The position numbers and the translations under genes are program-made. Below the pieces are notes generated by a model, which saw only the letters and a list, made by a program, of their open reading frames with translations, ran no database searches and was not told where the DNA came from. Shown piece after piece: positions 1-8,426 of a DNA stretch of 32,993 nt (the first letter of the stretch is position 1; each line of letters starts with the position of its first letter). Origin of the DNA: Mycolicibacterium komanii (lineage in GTDB: Bacteria; Actinomycetota; Actinomycetes; Mycobacteriales; Mycobacteriaceae); the NCBI RefSeq assembly GCF_001050035.1, contig NZ_CVTA01000029.1, positions 1-32,993 on the forward strand, written 5' to 3'.

Positions 1-32
1 TGGCCGAGCGGCTGGGCTACCGCCTCGACTAG
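1..32 (+). CDS. mutB: C-terminal end of methylmalonyl-CoA mutase large subunit (partial)
   Basis: Only the last nine codons and the TAG stop (30-32) lie in the window; read from base 3 they give AERLGYRLD. The identification rests mainly on position: the stop codon is directly followed by the ATG of meaB with no spacer, and in mycobacteria meaB follows mutB, the adenosylcobalamin-dependent subunit that converts methylmalonyl-CoA to succinyl-CoA. The tail is too short to identify by sequence alone. Confidence 0.6.
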   Translation, partial: AERLGYRLD

Positions 33-1025
33 ATGGCCGACCGCACCGCCGACCTCGCGGCCGCCGTGGCGGACGGCGACCGTGCCGCCCTGGCGCGGGC
101 CATCACGCTGGTCGAGTCGACGCGCGTCGACCACCGCGAGCAGGCGCAGGAACTGCTGCTGAAGCTGACGCCGTACGCGGGAAGCTCGCTGCACGTCGGG
201 ATCACCGGGGTGCCCGGCGTCGGCAAGTCGACGACGATCGAAGCGCTCGGCATGTATCTGATCGAGCAGGGACACCGCGTCGCGGTGCTGGCCGTCGACC
301 CGTCGTCCACGCGCACCCGAGGCTCGATCCTGGGCGACAAGACCCGGATGGCGCAGCTGGCCGTGCATCCCGACGCCTACATCCGCCCGTCGCCCACCTC
401 GGGAACGTTGGGCGGGGTCGCCAAGGCCACGCGCGAGACGATCGTGTTGTTGGAGGCGGCGGGTTTCGACGTGGTGCTGGTCGAGACGGTCGGCGTGGGC
501 CAGTCCGAGGTGACCGTCGCGAACATGGTCGACACGTTCGTGTTCCTCACCCTCGCGCGCACCGGCGACCAGCTTCAGGGCATCAAGAAGGGTGTGCTCG
601 AACTCGCCGACATCGTCGTGGTGAACAAGGCCGACGGCGAGCACGCGATCGAGGCCAAGCGGGCCGCCCGCGAGCTCGCTGGCGCCATCCGCCTCATCTA
701 TCCGCGTGAAACCCTCTGGCGCCCACCGGTTCTCACGATGAGCGCGCTCGAGGGAACTGGTCTCGAGGAGCTGTGGGCGACGGTGCTCAAACACCGCGAC
801 GTGCTCACCGAGGCGGGGGAGTTCGAGAGCCGCAGGCGCGCCCAGCAAGTCGAGTGGACCTGGTCGATGGTGCGCGATGCCGTTCTCGACCGGGTGCTGT
901 CGAATCCGAACGTGAAGCGGGTCCGCGCCGAGATCGAGCGTCAGGTGCGCGACGGCGAGCTGACCCCGGCGCTTGCTGCACAGCAATTGCTCGATGCCTC
1001 TGACGTGGGTGAACCTAACAAATAG
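33..1025 (+). CDS. meaB: MeaB/ArgK-type GTPase, chaperone of methylmalonyl-CoA mutase
   Basis: The 330-residue protein is a G3E-family P-loop GTPase. Family knowledge: MeaB guards adenosylcobalamin loading and protects methylmalonyl-CoA mutase from inactivation during propionate, odd-chain fatty acid and cholesterol breakdown. Visible motifs are the Walker A loop GVPGVGKST (59-67), the switch region ETVGVGQSE and the base-specificity motif NKAD, followed by a helical C-terminal dimerisation arm. Length fits the family. The ATG at 33 touches the stop codon of the preceding mutB (TAG-ATG), so translational coupling within a mutA-mutB-meaB operon is likely. The old name ArgK (arginine/ornithine transport ATPase) for this family is a misannotation. 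Confidence 0.95.
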   Translation: MADRTADLAAAVADGDRAALARAITLVESTRVDHREQAQELLLKLTPYAGSSLHVGITGVPGVGKSTTIEALGMYLIEQGHRVAVLAVDPSSTRTRGSILGDKTRMAQLAVHPDAYIRPSPTSGTLGGVAKATRETIVLLEAAGFDVVLVETVGVGQSEVTVANMVDTFVFLTLARTGDQLQGIKKGVLELADIVVVNKADGEHAIEAKRAARELAGAIRLIYPRETLWRPPVLTMSALEGTGLEELWATVLKHRDVLTEAGEFESRRRAQQVEWTWSMVRDAVLDRVLSNPNVKRVRAEIERQVRDGELTPALAAQQLLDASDVGEPNK

Positions 1026-1057
1026 GTAACGCCAGGTTTATTTGCCGGGGCTGCGAG

Positions 1058-1063
1058 TAAATT
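1058..1063 (+). promoter_or_regulatory. Candidate -10 box for the lipL-like gene
   Basis: The 47-bp gap between meaB and the next gene contains an A/T-rich run unusual for this genome. TAAATT fits the mycobacterial -10 consensus TANNNT and ends 9 nt before the GTG start, which would give a leader of about two bases. No convincing -35 element is present. Confidence 0.35.
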
Positions 1064-1072
1064 AAATAAATT

Positions 1073-2347
1073 GTGACGGGTGTCAACTACCGGGAGCGCA
1101 ACGTCGCGCTTCCGCACGGTGTCCAGGGCGCGGCGGATTCCAACTTCGCGTGCACCCTGCGTGGTTTCTCGCGACTGTTCCCCGGCCGCCGGTACGGCGG
1201 CGGCGCGTTGTCGATCTACCTTCACGGTGAGCCTGTCGTCGACGTGTGGACCGGCTACTCGGACCGCCGCGGCACTCAGTACTGGAACGCCAACACCGGC
1301 GCGATGGTCTTCTCGGTCACCAAGGGCTTGGCGTCGACGGTCATCCACCGCCTGGCCGACCGCGGGCTGATCGACTACGACACCCCGGTCGCCGAATATT
1401 GGCCCGAGTTCGGCGTGAAGGGAAAGGCCGGCATCACGGTGCGCGAGCTGATGCAGCACCGCGCCGGGCTCTCGCACCTCAACGGGTGCACCAAGGCCGA
1501 GTTGCTCGACCACCGCGTCATGGAGCAGCGGGTCGCGGCCGCGTCCGTGAACAAGCTGCTGTTCGGCCATCAGGCCTATCACGCGCTGACCTACGGCTGG
1601 CTGATGTCCGGGCTGGGCCGCGCGATCACCGGTAAGGGCATGCGGGATCTGATCCGCGAAGAGCTGGCCGAGCCGCTCGACACCGACGGCCTGCACCTGG
1701 GCCGGCCGCCGGTCGACGCGCCGACCAGCGCCGCGCAGATCCTCGCCCCGCAGGGCGCGATGGCCAATCCCGTCTTCAACTTCGTCGCCCCGCGCGTTGC
1801 GGCGCTCGGCGTCTCGGGCATGTTCGGCTCGATGTATTTCCCCGGCATGAAGTCGGTGGTCCAGGGCGACACCCCGTTCCTGGACGCCGAGATTCCGGCG
1901 GCCAACGGCGTTGCGACCGCCAGAAGCCTGGCCAAGCTGTACGGCGCGATCGCCAACGGCGGCCGCATCGAGGGCAAGCAGTTCCTCTCCGAGGAGCGCG
2001 TCGCGATGTTGACCGGCCGGCCGAGCTACTGGCCCGATCGCAACATCGTCATGCCGCTGAGCTTCAACCTCGGGTACCACTCGCTGCCGGTGCCGCCGGG
2101 CCTGATGCCCGGCTTCGGCCATGCCGGGCTCGCCGGGTCGGTCGGCTGGGCCGATCCGAGCAGCGGGCTGGCGTTCGGCTTCGTGCACAACCGGCTGTTG
2201 ACGCGGATGGTGCTGGACCAGGCGACGTTCGCCGGGCTCGGCATTTTGATTCGGCGCGATGCGGCGCGGGCCCGCAAGCGCGGTTATCAGACGGTGCCCG
2301 ATCTGGGTGCGCCGTTTTGCGGAGTGTCCCGGCCGGTCGCCGGATAA
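1073..2347 (+). CDS. lipL: LipL-type serine esterase / beta-lactamase-fold hydrolase
   Basis: This 424-residue protein belongs to the class C beta-lactamase / family VIII esterase fold. The nucleophile motif SxxK is SVTK (S81, K84), the catalytic tyrosine is in YGW (Y174), and the third motif is HAG (H350) in GFGHAGLAGS. These are the three active-site boxes of penicillin-binding-protein-like esterases. It resembles M. tuberculosis LipL (Rv1497) along its whole length as remembered, for example in the shared stretches HRLADRGLIDY and DAEIPAANGVATARA/S. LipL is reported as a cell-wall-associated lipid esterase. No clear signal peptide is visible. The GTG start at 1073 is used because nothing better lies upstream; synteny after meaB supports the name. 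Substrate cannot be told from sequence. Confidence 0.88.
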   Translation: MTGVNYRERNVALPHGVQGAADSNFACTLRGFSRLFPGRRYGGGALSIYLHGEPVVDVWTGYSDRRGTQYWNANTGAMVFSVTKGLASTVIHRLADRGLIDYDTPVAEYWPEFGVKGKAGITVRELMQHRAGLSHLNGCTKAELLDHRVMEQRVAAASVNKLLFGHQAYHALTYGWLMSGLGRAITGKGMRDLIREELAEPLDTDGLHLGRPPVDAPTSAAQILAPQGAMANPVFNFVAPRVAALGVSGMFGSMYFPGMKSVVQGDTPFLDAEIPAANGVATARSLAKLYGAIANGGRIEGKQFLSEERVAMLTGRPSYWPDRNIVMPLSFNLGYHSLPVPPGLMPGFGHAGLAGSVGWADPSSGLAFGFVHNRLLTRMVLDQATFAGLGILIRRDAARARKRGYQTVPDLGAPFCGVSRPVAG

Positions 2348-2363
2348 CGCTCGAGCTACGCGG

Positions 2364-3101
2364 TCAATGGGACGCGCTGCTGAACCACTTGGTCTTCTGG
2401 CGCCAGGACTCGGCCGAGGTCAGCGCGAAGCCGGCGCCGCACATGCAGGCGAAGACCCAGACCATCGTGGTGCCGCCGTCGTGTTGCTGCAGAGCCGGGA
2501 TGTAGGCCGTGAGCAGCCGAACCACGCACGCGGCGATGCCCGCGGCGGACGAGATCAGGTAGACGTTGGCGATCTTGCGCGACCGCGGATCCCTGCGCAG
2601 CACCAGCAGGGCACGGCTGCCGTAGCCGAGCAGGTAGATCAGGATGCCGCACAGGATGAGCCAATACATGTTCAGCCAGAAGTCGGTCGGCACCTGGAAG
2701 AAGTCCGGCTTGAAGATCCGCGCACCGTTGCCCAGGGAGAACGTGACCAGCAGCAGCGGAATGCACAACGTCGCCGGGATCTCCACGTACTGCTTGAACG
2801 ACCTCTGCAGCAGGTGGTCGTCCTGCAGCCGGCCCAGGGCGTTGTAGACGACGGCCGACGCCGCGACGATGTAGCAGTCGTGGCCGATGAAATCCTCGAG
2901 GTTCCACTTCCCGGTCAGCGCGTGCAGCGCGACCCCCAGCGTCTCCGACGCCCACGGGGACATCAGCAGCACCGCCATGCCCTGCAGGGCGATGTTGAGG
3001 GTGGCCGCCACCTCCCACCGGGACGACCACGTGACGCGGCGAATCCACAAGCTCCACGCGATACAGCAAAGCGTTATCGCTATGAGTGTCGCCAAAGCCA
3101 T
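2364..3101 (-). CDS. Seven-helix integral membrane protein of unknown function
   Basis: The 245-residue product is almost entirely hydrophobic helices, at about residues 2-19, 31-50, 75-90, 105-124, 141-163, 177-200 and 212-231, with a basic loop (RRDPRSRK) after the fifth. No signal peptide, catalytic motif or transporter signature was recognised. It follows the small HTH gene on the same strand with a 44-bp gap, so the two probably form one operon. Actinobacteria have other families pairing an HTH regulator with a seven-helix membrane protein (for example those called MAB_1171c-like), and this could be a distant relative, but that is a guess. Its 3' end faces the lipL-like gene 16 bp away. 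Confidence 0.75.
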   Translation of the reverse strand: MALATLIAITLCCIAWSLWIRRVTWSSRWEVAATLNIALQGMAVLLMSPWASETLGVALHALTGKWNLEDFIGHDCYIVAASAVVYNALGRLQDDHLLQRSFKQYVEIPATLCIPLLLVTFSLGNGARIFKPDFFQVPTDFWLNMYWLILCGILIYLLGYGSRALLVLRRDPRSRKIANVYLISSAAGIAACVVRLLTAYIPALQQHDGGTTMVWVFACMCGAGFALTSAESWRQKTKWFSSASH

Positions 3102-3145
3102 GAGGGTTGCCTTCGAGCCGCCGTGGTACTCAGCAAAGTGTACGG

Positions 3146-3517
3146 CTAAAGGGGCGGAGCGTCACTCCGCGGTCGCAGTTCGGAGAGTCTCGGGATCCGG
3201 GTGCGCGCCTTGGTTGTTTCCCGCACGGCGGTCTGTCCGGATCCGCCTGTGCGCTCGAGGTATTCGACATAGCTCAGGACTTCTTGCCTGGTCATCAAAC
3301 CGAACCTGATCTGCAGATCGGGATAGTTCAGACCGAACCGGTCGGAGACCCGCCGCAGCTCCTCGGCGTCTGGATAGTCGGGCTCTTTGATGCGGCGGTA
3401 ATACGTGCTGCTGGACGTGCCGAGCGCGTCGTAGATGTCCTTGGCCTCGATGTCCCCGTCGAGCAGGTAGTCGAGCAGTGCCTTGAGTTGTCTGCCGTTC
3501 TCGTCTGTCCGGGGCAC
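3146..3517 (-). CDS. Small HTH DNA-binding regulator
   Basis: This 123-residue protein looks like a lambda-repressor/Xre-like or phage-type helix-turn-helix protein. Residues about 24-60 show helix-turn-helix character (EAKDIYDALGTSSSTYYRRI, a phased helix with a Tyr-Tyr-Arg-Arg recognition helix), followed by a second helical segment and a basic, Pro/Arg-rich C-terminal tail from about residue 95. No ligand-binding domain is visible. The GTG at 3517 is chosen because TACAGT, a good -10 box, lies 6 nt upstream, which makes it a leaderless start. It is divergent from the condensation-domain-like gene and lies directly before the seven-helix membrane protein. It is the obvious candidate to bind the palindromes in the 3518-3653 gap. 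Family assignment is tentative. Confidence 0.78.
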   Translation of the reverse strand: MPRTDENGRQLKALLDYLLDGDIEAKDIYDALGTSSSTYYRRIKEPDYPDAEELRRVSDRFGLNYPDLQIRFGLMTRQEVLSYVEYLERTGGSGQTAVRETTKARTRIPRLSELRPRSDAPPL

Positions 3518-3523
3518 TTACCC

Positions 3524-3529
3524 ACTGTA
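3524..3529 (-). promoter_or_regulatory. -10 box for the HTH regulator (leaderless)
   Basis: On the minus strand TACAGT (TANNNT) is followed by GGGTAA and then the GTG start at 3517. This spacing puts the transcription start at or next to the first base of the start codon. No -35 match is evident, which is common in mycobacteria. Confidence 0.5.
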
Positions 3530-3561
3530 AACCAACCTCCCGGGTTTGGGCAGTGCGGTCC

Positions 3562-3580
3562 GCAAACTGGAGGAGTTTGC
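3562..3580. promoter_or_regulatory. Palindromic operator candidate GCAAACT-N5-AGTTTGC
   Basis: A perfect 7-bp inverted repeat with a 5-bp spacer (GGAGG) lies in the divergent gap. It is 33 bp upstream of the HTH gene's -10 box and 61 bp upstream of the -10 box of the plus-strand gene. Size and symmetry fit a dimeric HTH regulator. The neighbouring HTH protein is the first candidate to bind it; this is inference. Confidence 0.55.
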
Positions 3581-3606
3581 CTAAATTGACACTGGCGTCA
3601 CAGTTT

Positions 3607-3634
3607 TGGGAGGTGTCTCCCATTTTTGGGACAC
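3607..3634. promoter_or_regulatory. Overlapping inverted repeats next to the plus-strand promoter
   Basis: TGGGAG-GTGT-CTCCCA (3607-3622) is a perfect 6-bp inverted repeat. Its right arm is shared by a second, imperfect one, in which GTGTCTCCCA (3613-3622) faces TGGGACAC (3627-3634) across TTTT. The motif TTTTGGGA occurs twice as a direct repeat. These elements end 6 bp before the TATCTT -10 box, a natural place for a repressor or activator site. Confidence 0.45.
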
Positions 3635-3640
3635 GTGGGC

Positions 3641-3646
3641 TATCTT
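3641..3646 (+). promoter_or_regulatory. -10 box for the condensation-domain-like gene (leaderless)
   Basis: TATCTT fits TANNNT and is followed by exactly 7 nt and the ATG at 3654. This supports a leaderless transcript and fixes the start codon. A perfect TTGACA at 3586-3591 is too far upstream (49 bp) to serve as its -35. Confidence 0.5.
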
Positions 3647-3653
3647 TGGTCCC

Positions 3654-4298
3654 ATGGTTGCTCCCTATCTGGCTTCGCCGACAGAGGTCCTGCGCCCGCT
3701 TGGCGAGTTTGCTATGGCAACGGTCCGTATCACGGATTACGACGCTGCGGACGCCGGTGCCTCCGCCAGCATGGCGAAAGTTTCCACACCCGCGAGCGAT
3801 GAGCTGACCGCAGAGCTCGACGGCGCCACCGAATGGCTCGGCCTGCCGGCCGACGAGATCCTGGTGGCCGCCCTGAGCAGGACGATCGCCCGCACGCTCG
3901 GCGAGGGCCTCGTCCCGGTCGACATCGCCAGCGAGCGTGGCGCCCTGCTCGACGCCGTTCCGCTCGTGTGCGTGACGGCGCAGCGCGCAGGCGCCACCGA
4001 GGTGCTCGGCGCCGTGCATCACACGCTGGCCGCGGCCTCCGAACACGATGAAGCCGCTTCGCCAGAGGTGTACTTCAATTACATCGGCGAGCTGCCCGCG
4101 GAGACCGCGCCGGTGCAGGAGACTCCGCCGGGGCTCGGCCATGCGCTCGAGGTGCGGGTCTACCGCGCCGGCGGTGACGTGCGGATCGACTGGTGGTACG
4201 ACACCAGCCGGTTCGAGGCCTACACGATCGAGGAGCTTGCCGAACAGTTCGGGCTCTCGCTCGTCGAGATGACCACGGACGCGCTGCCTCCGGCCTGA
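3654..4298 (+). CDS. Orphan protein resembling the C-terminal half of an NRPS condensation domain
   Basis: The 214-residue protein aligns by eye with the second half of condensation / acyltransferase (PapA-like) domains: a helical segment ADEILVAALSRTIARTLG (66-83), then the strand FNYIGEL (141-147) corresponding to the conserved N-Y-x-G block, then a closing segment DWWYDTSRFEAYTIEELAEQF (179-199) typical of the domain's end. The N-terminal half with the catalytic HHxxxDG motif is absent, and the only HH (122-123) lies in another context. A normal domain is about 430 residues, so this is half-size. No adenylation, carrier or thioesterase domain is nearby. It may be a binding or regulatory relic, or one half of a split enzyme. 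The start at 3654 rests on the leaderless promoter; a longer in-frame start at 3606 would overlap the palindromes. Confidence 0.7.
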   Translation: MVAPYLASPTEVLRPLGEFAMATVRITDYDAADAGASASMAKVSTPASDELTAELDGATEWLGLPADEILVAALSRTIARTLGEGLVPVDIASERGALLDAVPLVCVTAQRAGATEVLGAVHHTLAAASEHDEAASPEVYFNYIGELPAETAPVQETPPGLGHALEVRVYRAGGDVRIDWWYDTSRFEAYTIEELAEQFGLSLVEMTTDALPPA

Positions 4299-4312
4299 CG
4301 TCTCGCAAGCGG

Positions 4313-4318
4313 TAAGAT
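4313..4318 (+). promoter_or_regulatory. -10 box of the ileS transcript
   Basis: TAAGAT fits TANNNT. A start point about 7-8 nt downstream (around 4326) falls just before the first paired base of T-box stem I (4329), so the whole riboswitch would be transcribed with almost no extra leader. No clear -35. Confidence 0.5.
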
Positions 4319-4325
4319 TCACCGC

Positions 4326-4579
4326 AACGGCTTGGATCCGGCCATCACCGGGGAGCTTTCGGAAGAACAGCCCGCCACCATCGCCCTTGGGCCGGTGCGG
4401 GCTCAGTAGAACCGAACGGGTGGGCCCGTCAGCGCCCTAATCGAGCGGCGCACATCTCCGGGTAGAGGTGCGCAAGCGGGGTGGTACCGCGGCGCTCGCG
4501 CACCAGCGCGGACGTCGTCCCCGTGCCTTGAACGACACCGCGGCCTCCGGCGAGGAGGCCGATACGAGGCACAGGAGCT
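4326..4579 (+). promoter_or_regulatory. ileS T-box riboswitch, ultrashort stem I, translational type
   Basis: The leader senses uncharged tRNA-Ile. Stem I is formed by GGCT (4329-4332) with AGCC (4369-4372) and by CCGG (4338-4341) with CCGG (4348-4351); the six-base loop holds the specifier AUC (4344-4346), an Ile codon. Hairpins follow at 4416-4429 and 4448-4473. The T-box core is at 4476-4491: UGGU (4482-4485) can pair with the ACCA 3' end of tRNA-Ile, and CGGGG (4477-4481) pairs with CCCCG (4519-4523) to close the antisequestrator. A perfect 7-bp hairpin GGCCTCC/GGAGGCC (4542-4560) without a U-run follows and places GGAGG in a stem. This matches the translation-controlling T-boxes described for actinobacterial ileS, not a terminator type. 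Confidence 0.92.
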
Positions 4580-7500
4580 ATGACCGCCTACCCGAAGCCG
4601 GCCGCCGGGGCGCCCAAGTTTCCCGCGCTGGAAGACGAGGTCCTCGAGTACTGGGACCGCGACGACACCTTCCGCGCCAGCATCGCCCGCCGCAACGACG
4701 CCCCCGAGTACGTCTTCTACGACGGCCCGCCGTTCGCCAACGGGCTGCCGCACTACGGACACCTGCTCACCGGCTACGTCAAGGACATCGTTCCGCGATA
4801 CCGCACCATGCGCGGCTACAAGGTGGAGCGCCGGTTCGGCTGGGACACCCACGGCCTGCCCGCCGAACTCGAAGTGCAGCGTCAGCTCGGCATCACCGAC
4901 AAGGCACAGATCGAGGAGATGGGCATCGAGAAGTTCAACGACGCCTGCCGCGCCTCGGTGCTCAAGTACACCAACGAGTGGCGTGCCTACGTGACCCGCC
5001 AAGCCCGGTGGGTGGACTTCGACAACGACTACAAGACCCTCGAGCCCGAGTTCATGGAATCGGTGATCTGGGCCTTCAAACAGTTGTGGGACAAGGGCCT
5101 TGCCTACGAGGGCAACCGCGTGTTGCCGTACTGCTGGAACGACGAGACCCCGTTGTCCAGCCACGAGCTGCGGATGGACGACGACGTCTACCAGAGCCGG
5201 CAGGATCCCGCGATCACCGTGGGCTTCCTGGTCGACGGCGGTCCGCTCGACGGCGCGTATCTGTTGATCTGGACCACGACCCCGTGGACATTGCCGTCCA
5301 ACCAGGCGGTCGCGGTGCACCCCGACGTCACCTACGTGCAGGTGAAGGCGCCCGACGGACGGCGTTTCGTCCTGGCGGAGGCCCGGGTCGCGGCGTACGC
5401 GCGGGAGCTGGGTGAGGAGCCGGAGGTGCTGGCCACCTACACCGGTCGCGACCTTCTCGAGACCCGCTACCTGCCGCCGTTCCCGTACTTTGCCGATGCA
5501 CCCCGATCGTTCCGGGTGCTGCCCGCCGACTTCGTCAGCACCGAGGACGGCACCGGCATCGTGCACATGTCGCCGGCCTACGGCGAAGACGACATGCTCA
5601 CCGCGCAGGCCGCGGGCATCGAGGCGGTCACGCCGGTCGATCCGCGGGGCCGCTTCGACGCCACCGTGCCCGATTACGTTGGACAGCACGTCTTCGACGC
5701 CAACCCGCAGATCATCCGCGACCTGAAGAACCAGTCCGGACCCGCGACGGCCCACGGCGCGGTGCTCTTGCGGCACGAGACCTACGAGCACTCCTATCCA
5801 CACTGCTGGCGGTGCCGCAACCCGCTGATCTACCGCGCCGTGTCGTCGTGGTTCATCAAGGTCACCGAATTCCGCGACCGCATGGTGGAGCTCAACCAGC
5901 AGATCACCTGGTATCCCGAACACGTCAAGGACGGCCAGTTCGGCAAGTGGCTGGCCGGCGCCCGCGACTGGTCGGTCTCCCGAAATCGCTACTGGGGCAC
6001 GCCGATTCCGGTGTGGAAATCCGACGATCCGGCCTATCCGCGGATCGACGTGTACGGCAGCCTCGACGAGCTCGAGCGCGACTTCGGGGTGCGCCCGACC
6101 GATCTGCACCGGCCCTACATCGACGAGCTCACCCGGCCCAATCCGGACGACCCGACGGGCAAGTCGACGATGCGGCGCATCGAGGACGTGTTCGACGTCT
6201 GGTTCGACTCGGGCTCGATGCCTTACGCGCAGGTGCACTACCCGTTCGAGAACGCCGAGTGGTTCACGGGCGGGGCGGGCGCCGACGAGGCGCACTTCCC
6301 CGGCGACTTCATCGTCGAGTACATCGGCCAGACCCGCGGCTGGTTCTACACGCTGCACATCCTGGCCACCGCCCTGTTCGACAAGCCCGCGTTCAAAACC
6401 TGTGTGGCACACGGGATCGTGCTCGGCAACGACGGCCAGAAGATGAGCAAGTCGCTGCGCAACTACCCGGATGTGACCGAGGTCTTCGACCGCGACGGCT
6501 CCGACGCCATGCGCTGGTTCCTGATGGCCTCGCCGATCCTGCGCGGCGGCAACCTGATCGTCACCGAACAAGGCATCCGCGAAGGCGTCCGCCAGGTGCT
6601 GCTGCCGCTGTGGAACGCCTACACCTTCCTCGCGCTGTACGCGCCGAAGAAGGGCACCTGGCGCACCGACTCCACCCATGTGCTGGACCGCTACATCCTG
6701 GCCAAGCTCGCCGTGCTGCGCGACGAGCTCACCGCGTCGCTCGACGTCTGCGACATCTCCGGTGCCTGCGACCAGCTGCGGCAGTTCACCGAGGCGCTGA
6801 CGAATTGGTATGTGCGACGGTCCCGTTCGCGGTTCTGGGAGGAGGACCCCGACGCGATCGACACCCTGCACACCGTGCTGGAGGTGACCGCCCGGCTGGC
6901 CGCACCGCTGCTGCCGTTGATGACCGAGCGGATCTGGCGCGACCTGACCGGTGAGCGTTCGGTACACCTGACCGACTGGCCGGAAGAGGGACTGCTGCCA
7001 GCCGATGCGGAGCTGGTCGAGACGATGGACCTGGTGCGCGAGGTGGCGTCGGCGGGATCGTCGCTGCGCAAGGCCAAAAAGCTGCGCGTTAGGCTGCCGC
7101 TGCCGAAACTCACGGTCGCCGTGGACAATCCGCAGCGGCTGGAGCCGTTCACCGACCTCATCGCCGACGAGCTCAACGTCAAGGCCGTCGAGCTCACCGA
7201 CGACATCGACGCCTACGGCCGGTTCGAACTCACGGTCAACGCCCGCGTCGCGGGTCCCCGGTTGGGCAAGGACGTGCAGGCGGCCATCAAGGCGGTCAAG
7301 GCGGGAGCTGCCGTCGTCAACGCCGACGGAACGCTGACGGCGGGACCGGCGGTGTTGCAGCCCGAGGAGTACAGCTCGCGGCTGGTCGCTGCCGATCCCG
7401 AATACACCGCCGCGCTGTCCGACGGTGCCGGTCTGGTGGTGCTCGACGGCACGGTGACCGAGGAGTTGGAGGCGGAGGGTTGGGCCAAGGACCGCATCCG

Positions 7501-7720
7501 CGAACTGCAGGACCTGCGCAAGTCGACGGGTCTCGACGTGTCCGACCGGATCAGCGTGGTGATCTCGGTGCCGCAGGAACGCCAAGCGTGGGCCCAGACG
7601 CACCGCGACCTGATCGCGCGCGAAATCCTGGCGACCACTTTCGATTTCGGTGATCCGGCCGACGGCAGCGAGATCGGCGACGGGGTGAAGGTCGCGATCG
7701 CCAAAGTCGTCACGTCCTAG
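4580..7720 (+). CDS. ileS: Isoleucyl-tRNA synthetase
   Basis: The 1046-residue class I synthetase attaches isoleucine to tRNA-Ile. The HIGH signature is HYGH (58-61, in PHYGH) and the second ATP motif is KMSKS (621-625). Between them lie the editing (CP1) domain, including [11 protein letters not shown], and the block [13 protein letters not shown]. The C-terminal anticodon-binding region is long. Size and motif style fit the eukaryotic-like IleS of mycobacteria (M. tuberculosis about 1041 residues), a type associated with low mupirocin sensitivity. The ATG at 4580 has AGGAG only 2 nt upstream (4573-4577) and GAGG at 4566-4569 with a 10-nt spacer; the latter is the better-placed ribosome site, and it lies just after the sequestering hairpin of the T-box. 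Confidence 0.98.
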   Translation: MTAYPKPAAGAPKFPALEDEVLEYWDRDDTFRASIARRNDAPEYVFYDGPPFANGLPHYGHLLTGYVKDIVPRYRTMRGYKVERRFGWDTHGLPAELEVQRQLGITDKAQIEEMGIEKFNDACRASVLKYTNEWRAYVTRQARWVDFDNDYKTLEPEFMESVIWAFKQLWDKGLAYEGNRVLPYCWNDETPLSSHELRMDDDVYQSRQDPAITVGFLVDGGPLDGAYLLIWTTTPWTLPSNQAVAVHPDVTYVQVKAPDGRRFVLAEARVAAYARELGEEPEVLATYTGRDLLETRYLPPFPYFADAPRSFRVLPADFVSTEDGTGIVHMSPAYGEDDMLTAQAAGIEAVTPVDPRGRFDATVPDYVGQHVFDANPQIIRDLKNQSGPATAHGAVLLRHETYEHSYPHCWRCRNPLIYRAVSSWFIKVTEFRDRMVELNQQITWYPEHVKDGQFGKWLAGARDWSVSRNRYWGTPIPVWKSDDPAYPRIDVYGSLDELERDFGVRPTDLHRPYIDELTRPNPDDPTGKSTMRRIEDVFDVWFDSGSMPYAQVHYPFENAEWFTGGAGADEAHFPGDFIVEYIGQTRGWFYTLHILATALFDKPAFKTCVAHGIVLGNDGQKMSKSLRNYPDVTEVFDRDGSDAMRWFLMASPILRGGNLIVTEQGIREGVRQVLLPLWNAYTFLALYAPKKGTWRTDSTHVLDRYILAKLAVLRDELTASLDVCDISGACDQLRQFTEALTNWYVRRSRSRFWEEDPDAIDTLHTVLEVTARLAAPLLPLMTERIWRDLTGERSVHLTDWPEEGLLPADAELVETMDLVREVASAGSSLRKAKKLRVRLPLPKLTVAVDNPQRLEPFTDLIADELNVKAVELTDDIDAYGRFELTVNARVAGPRLGKDVQAAIKAVKAGAAVVNADGTLTAGPAVLQPEEYSSRLVAADPEYTAALSDGAGLVVLDGTVTEELEAEGWAKDRIRELQDLRKSTGLDVSDRISVVISVPQERQAWAQTHRDLIAREILATTFDFGDPADGSEIGDGVKVAIAKVVTS

Positions 7721-8426
7721 CGAACACCACGCGCACGGTGCGCGCGAAGTCGCCGAACACGTCGGCGACGACGCGGCGCCGCCGGTAACCGATCGCGTCC
7801 AGCAACGGCCCGTGATCGGAGGAGACGACGAGCGTGGCCCCGATCGCGGTGAGCCACCACAGGCCGCGCGCGAGCACGCGCAGCGCGACACCGGTCCCGG
7901 CGAAACCCGCCCGCAGCCGGTGCTCCTGGAACCGCACGTGCTCGCGTTCGTCGGCGACGATGCGCGCGGCCACCGCCCGGGTGACGGGATCGGGACAGGC
8001 GCTGGCCAGCCCGCCGTAGTAGGACAGCGCGACGACCTCGGCCACGGTCAGCACCATCAGTTCGGTGCGCAGCCCCATCAGCCTGCGCAGCCGCACGAAC
8101 ACGGCGTCGGACCAGTGCCGTTGCATGGGCTGGCCGCCGAGGTAGCCGAGCAGGCGCAGCAGCAGCGCGGCGTGTTGCTGCTCCTCGGCGACGAAAAGCC
8201 GTGCGGCGCGGGTGTAGTCGTGATCGCCGGCGTCCTCGGCTTTGCGCAGCAGCTCGGCGCCGTCGCAGCTCTCACCGAGCTGGAACCGGCGCACCGATTC
8301 GATCAGCGGGCCGCGCACGACGTCGGGCAGCTCGCACCGGGCATCGAAGTCGATGGCGGCGTCGGCGCGGTCGTGCACGGCGCCGTTTCGTTCGAAATGG
8401 TCGATCCACGCCGCGAATTCACCCAT
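7710..8426 (-). CDS. Ferritin-like di-iron superfamily protein
   Basis: The 238-residue, largely alpha-helical protein shows the paired metal motifs of ferritin-like or rubrerythrin-like folds: E82-Q-Q-H85, a glutamate in the following helix (E130), and E160-R-E-H163. Carboxylates and histidines at this repeat spacing fit a di-iron site. The C-terminal helix near residues 185-203 is hydrophobic and could associate with membrane. The exact activity (iron oxidation, hydroxylation or desaturation) cannot be told. The ATG at 8426 is the first start giving the family-like N-terminus; upstream codons in frame overlap the S4 gene. The start overlaps the end of the S4 gene by 8 bp (one operon), and the 3' end overlaps the convergent ileS by 11 bp. 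Confidence 0.8.
   Translation of the reverse strand: MGEFAAWIDHFERNGAVHDRADAAIDFDARCELPDVVRGPLIESVRRFQLGESCDGAELLRKAEDAGDHDYTRAARLFVAEEQQHAALLLRLLGYLGGQPMQRHWSDAVFVRLRRLMGLRTELMVLTVAEVVALSYYGGLASACPDPVTRAVAARIVADEREHVRFQEHRLRAGFAGTGVALRVLARGLWWLTAIGATLVVSSDHGPLLDAIGYRRRRVVADVFGDFARTVRVVFART

Noticed and set aside
3586..3591. Perfect TTGACA as a -35 box
   Set aside because: No TANNNT lies 16-19 bp downstream; the nearest candidate -10 is 49 bp away.
4403..7891. A 1162-codon open frame on the minus strand
   Set aside because: It lies antisense to ileS, whose signature motifs are unmistakable. The translation is low-complexity (Gly, Arg, Val, His, Gln) as expected for an opposite-strand frame in GC-rich DNA.
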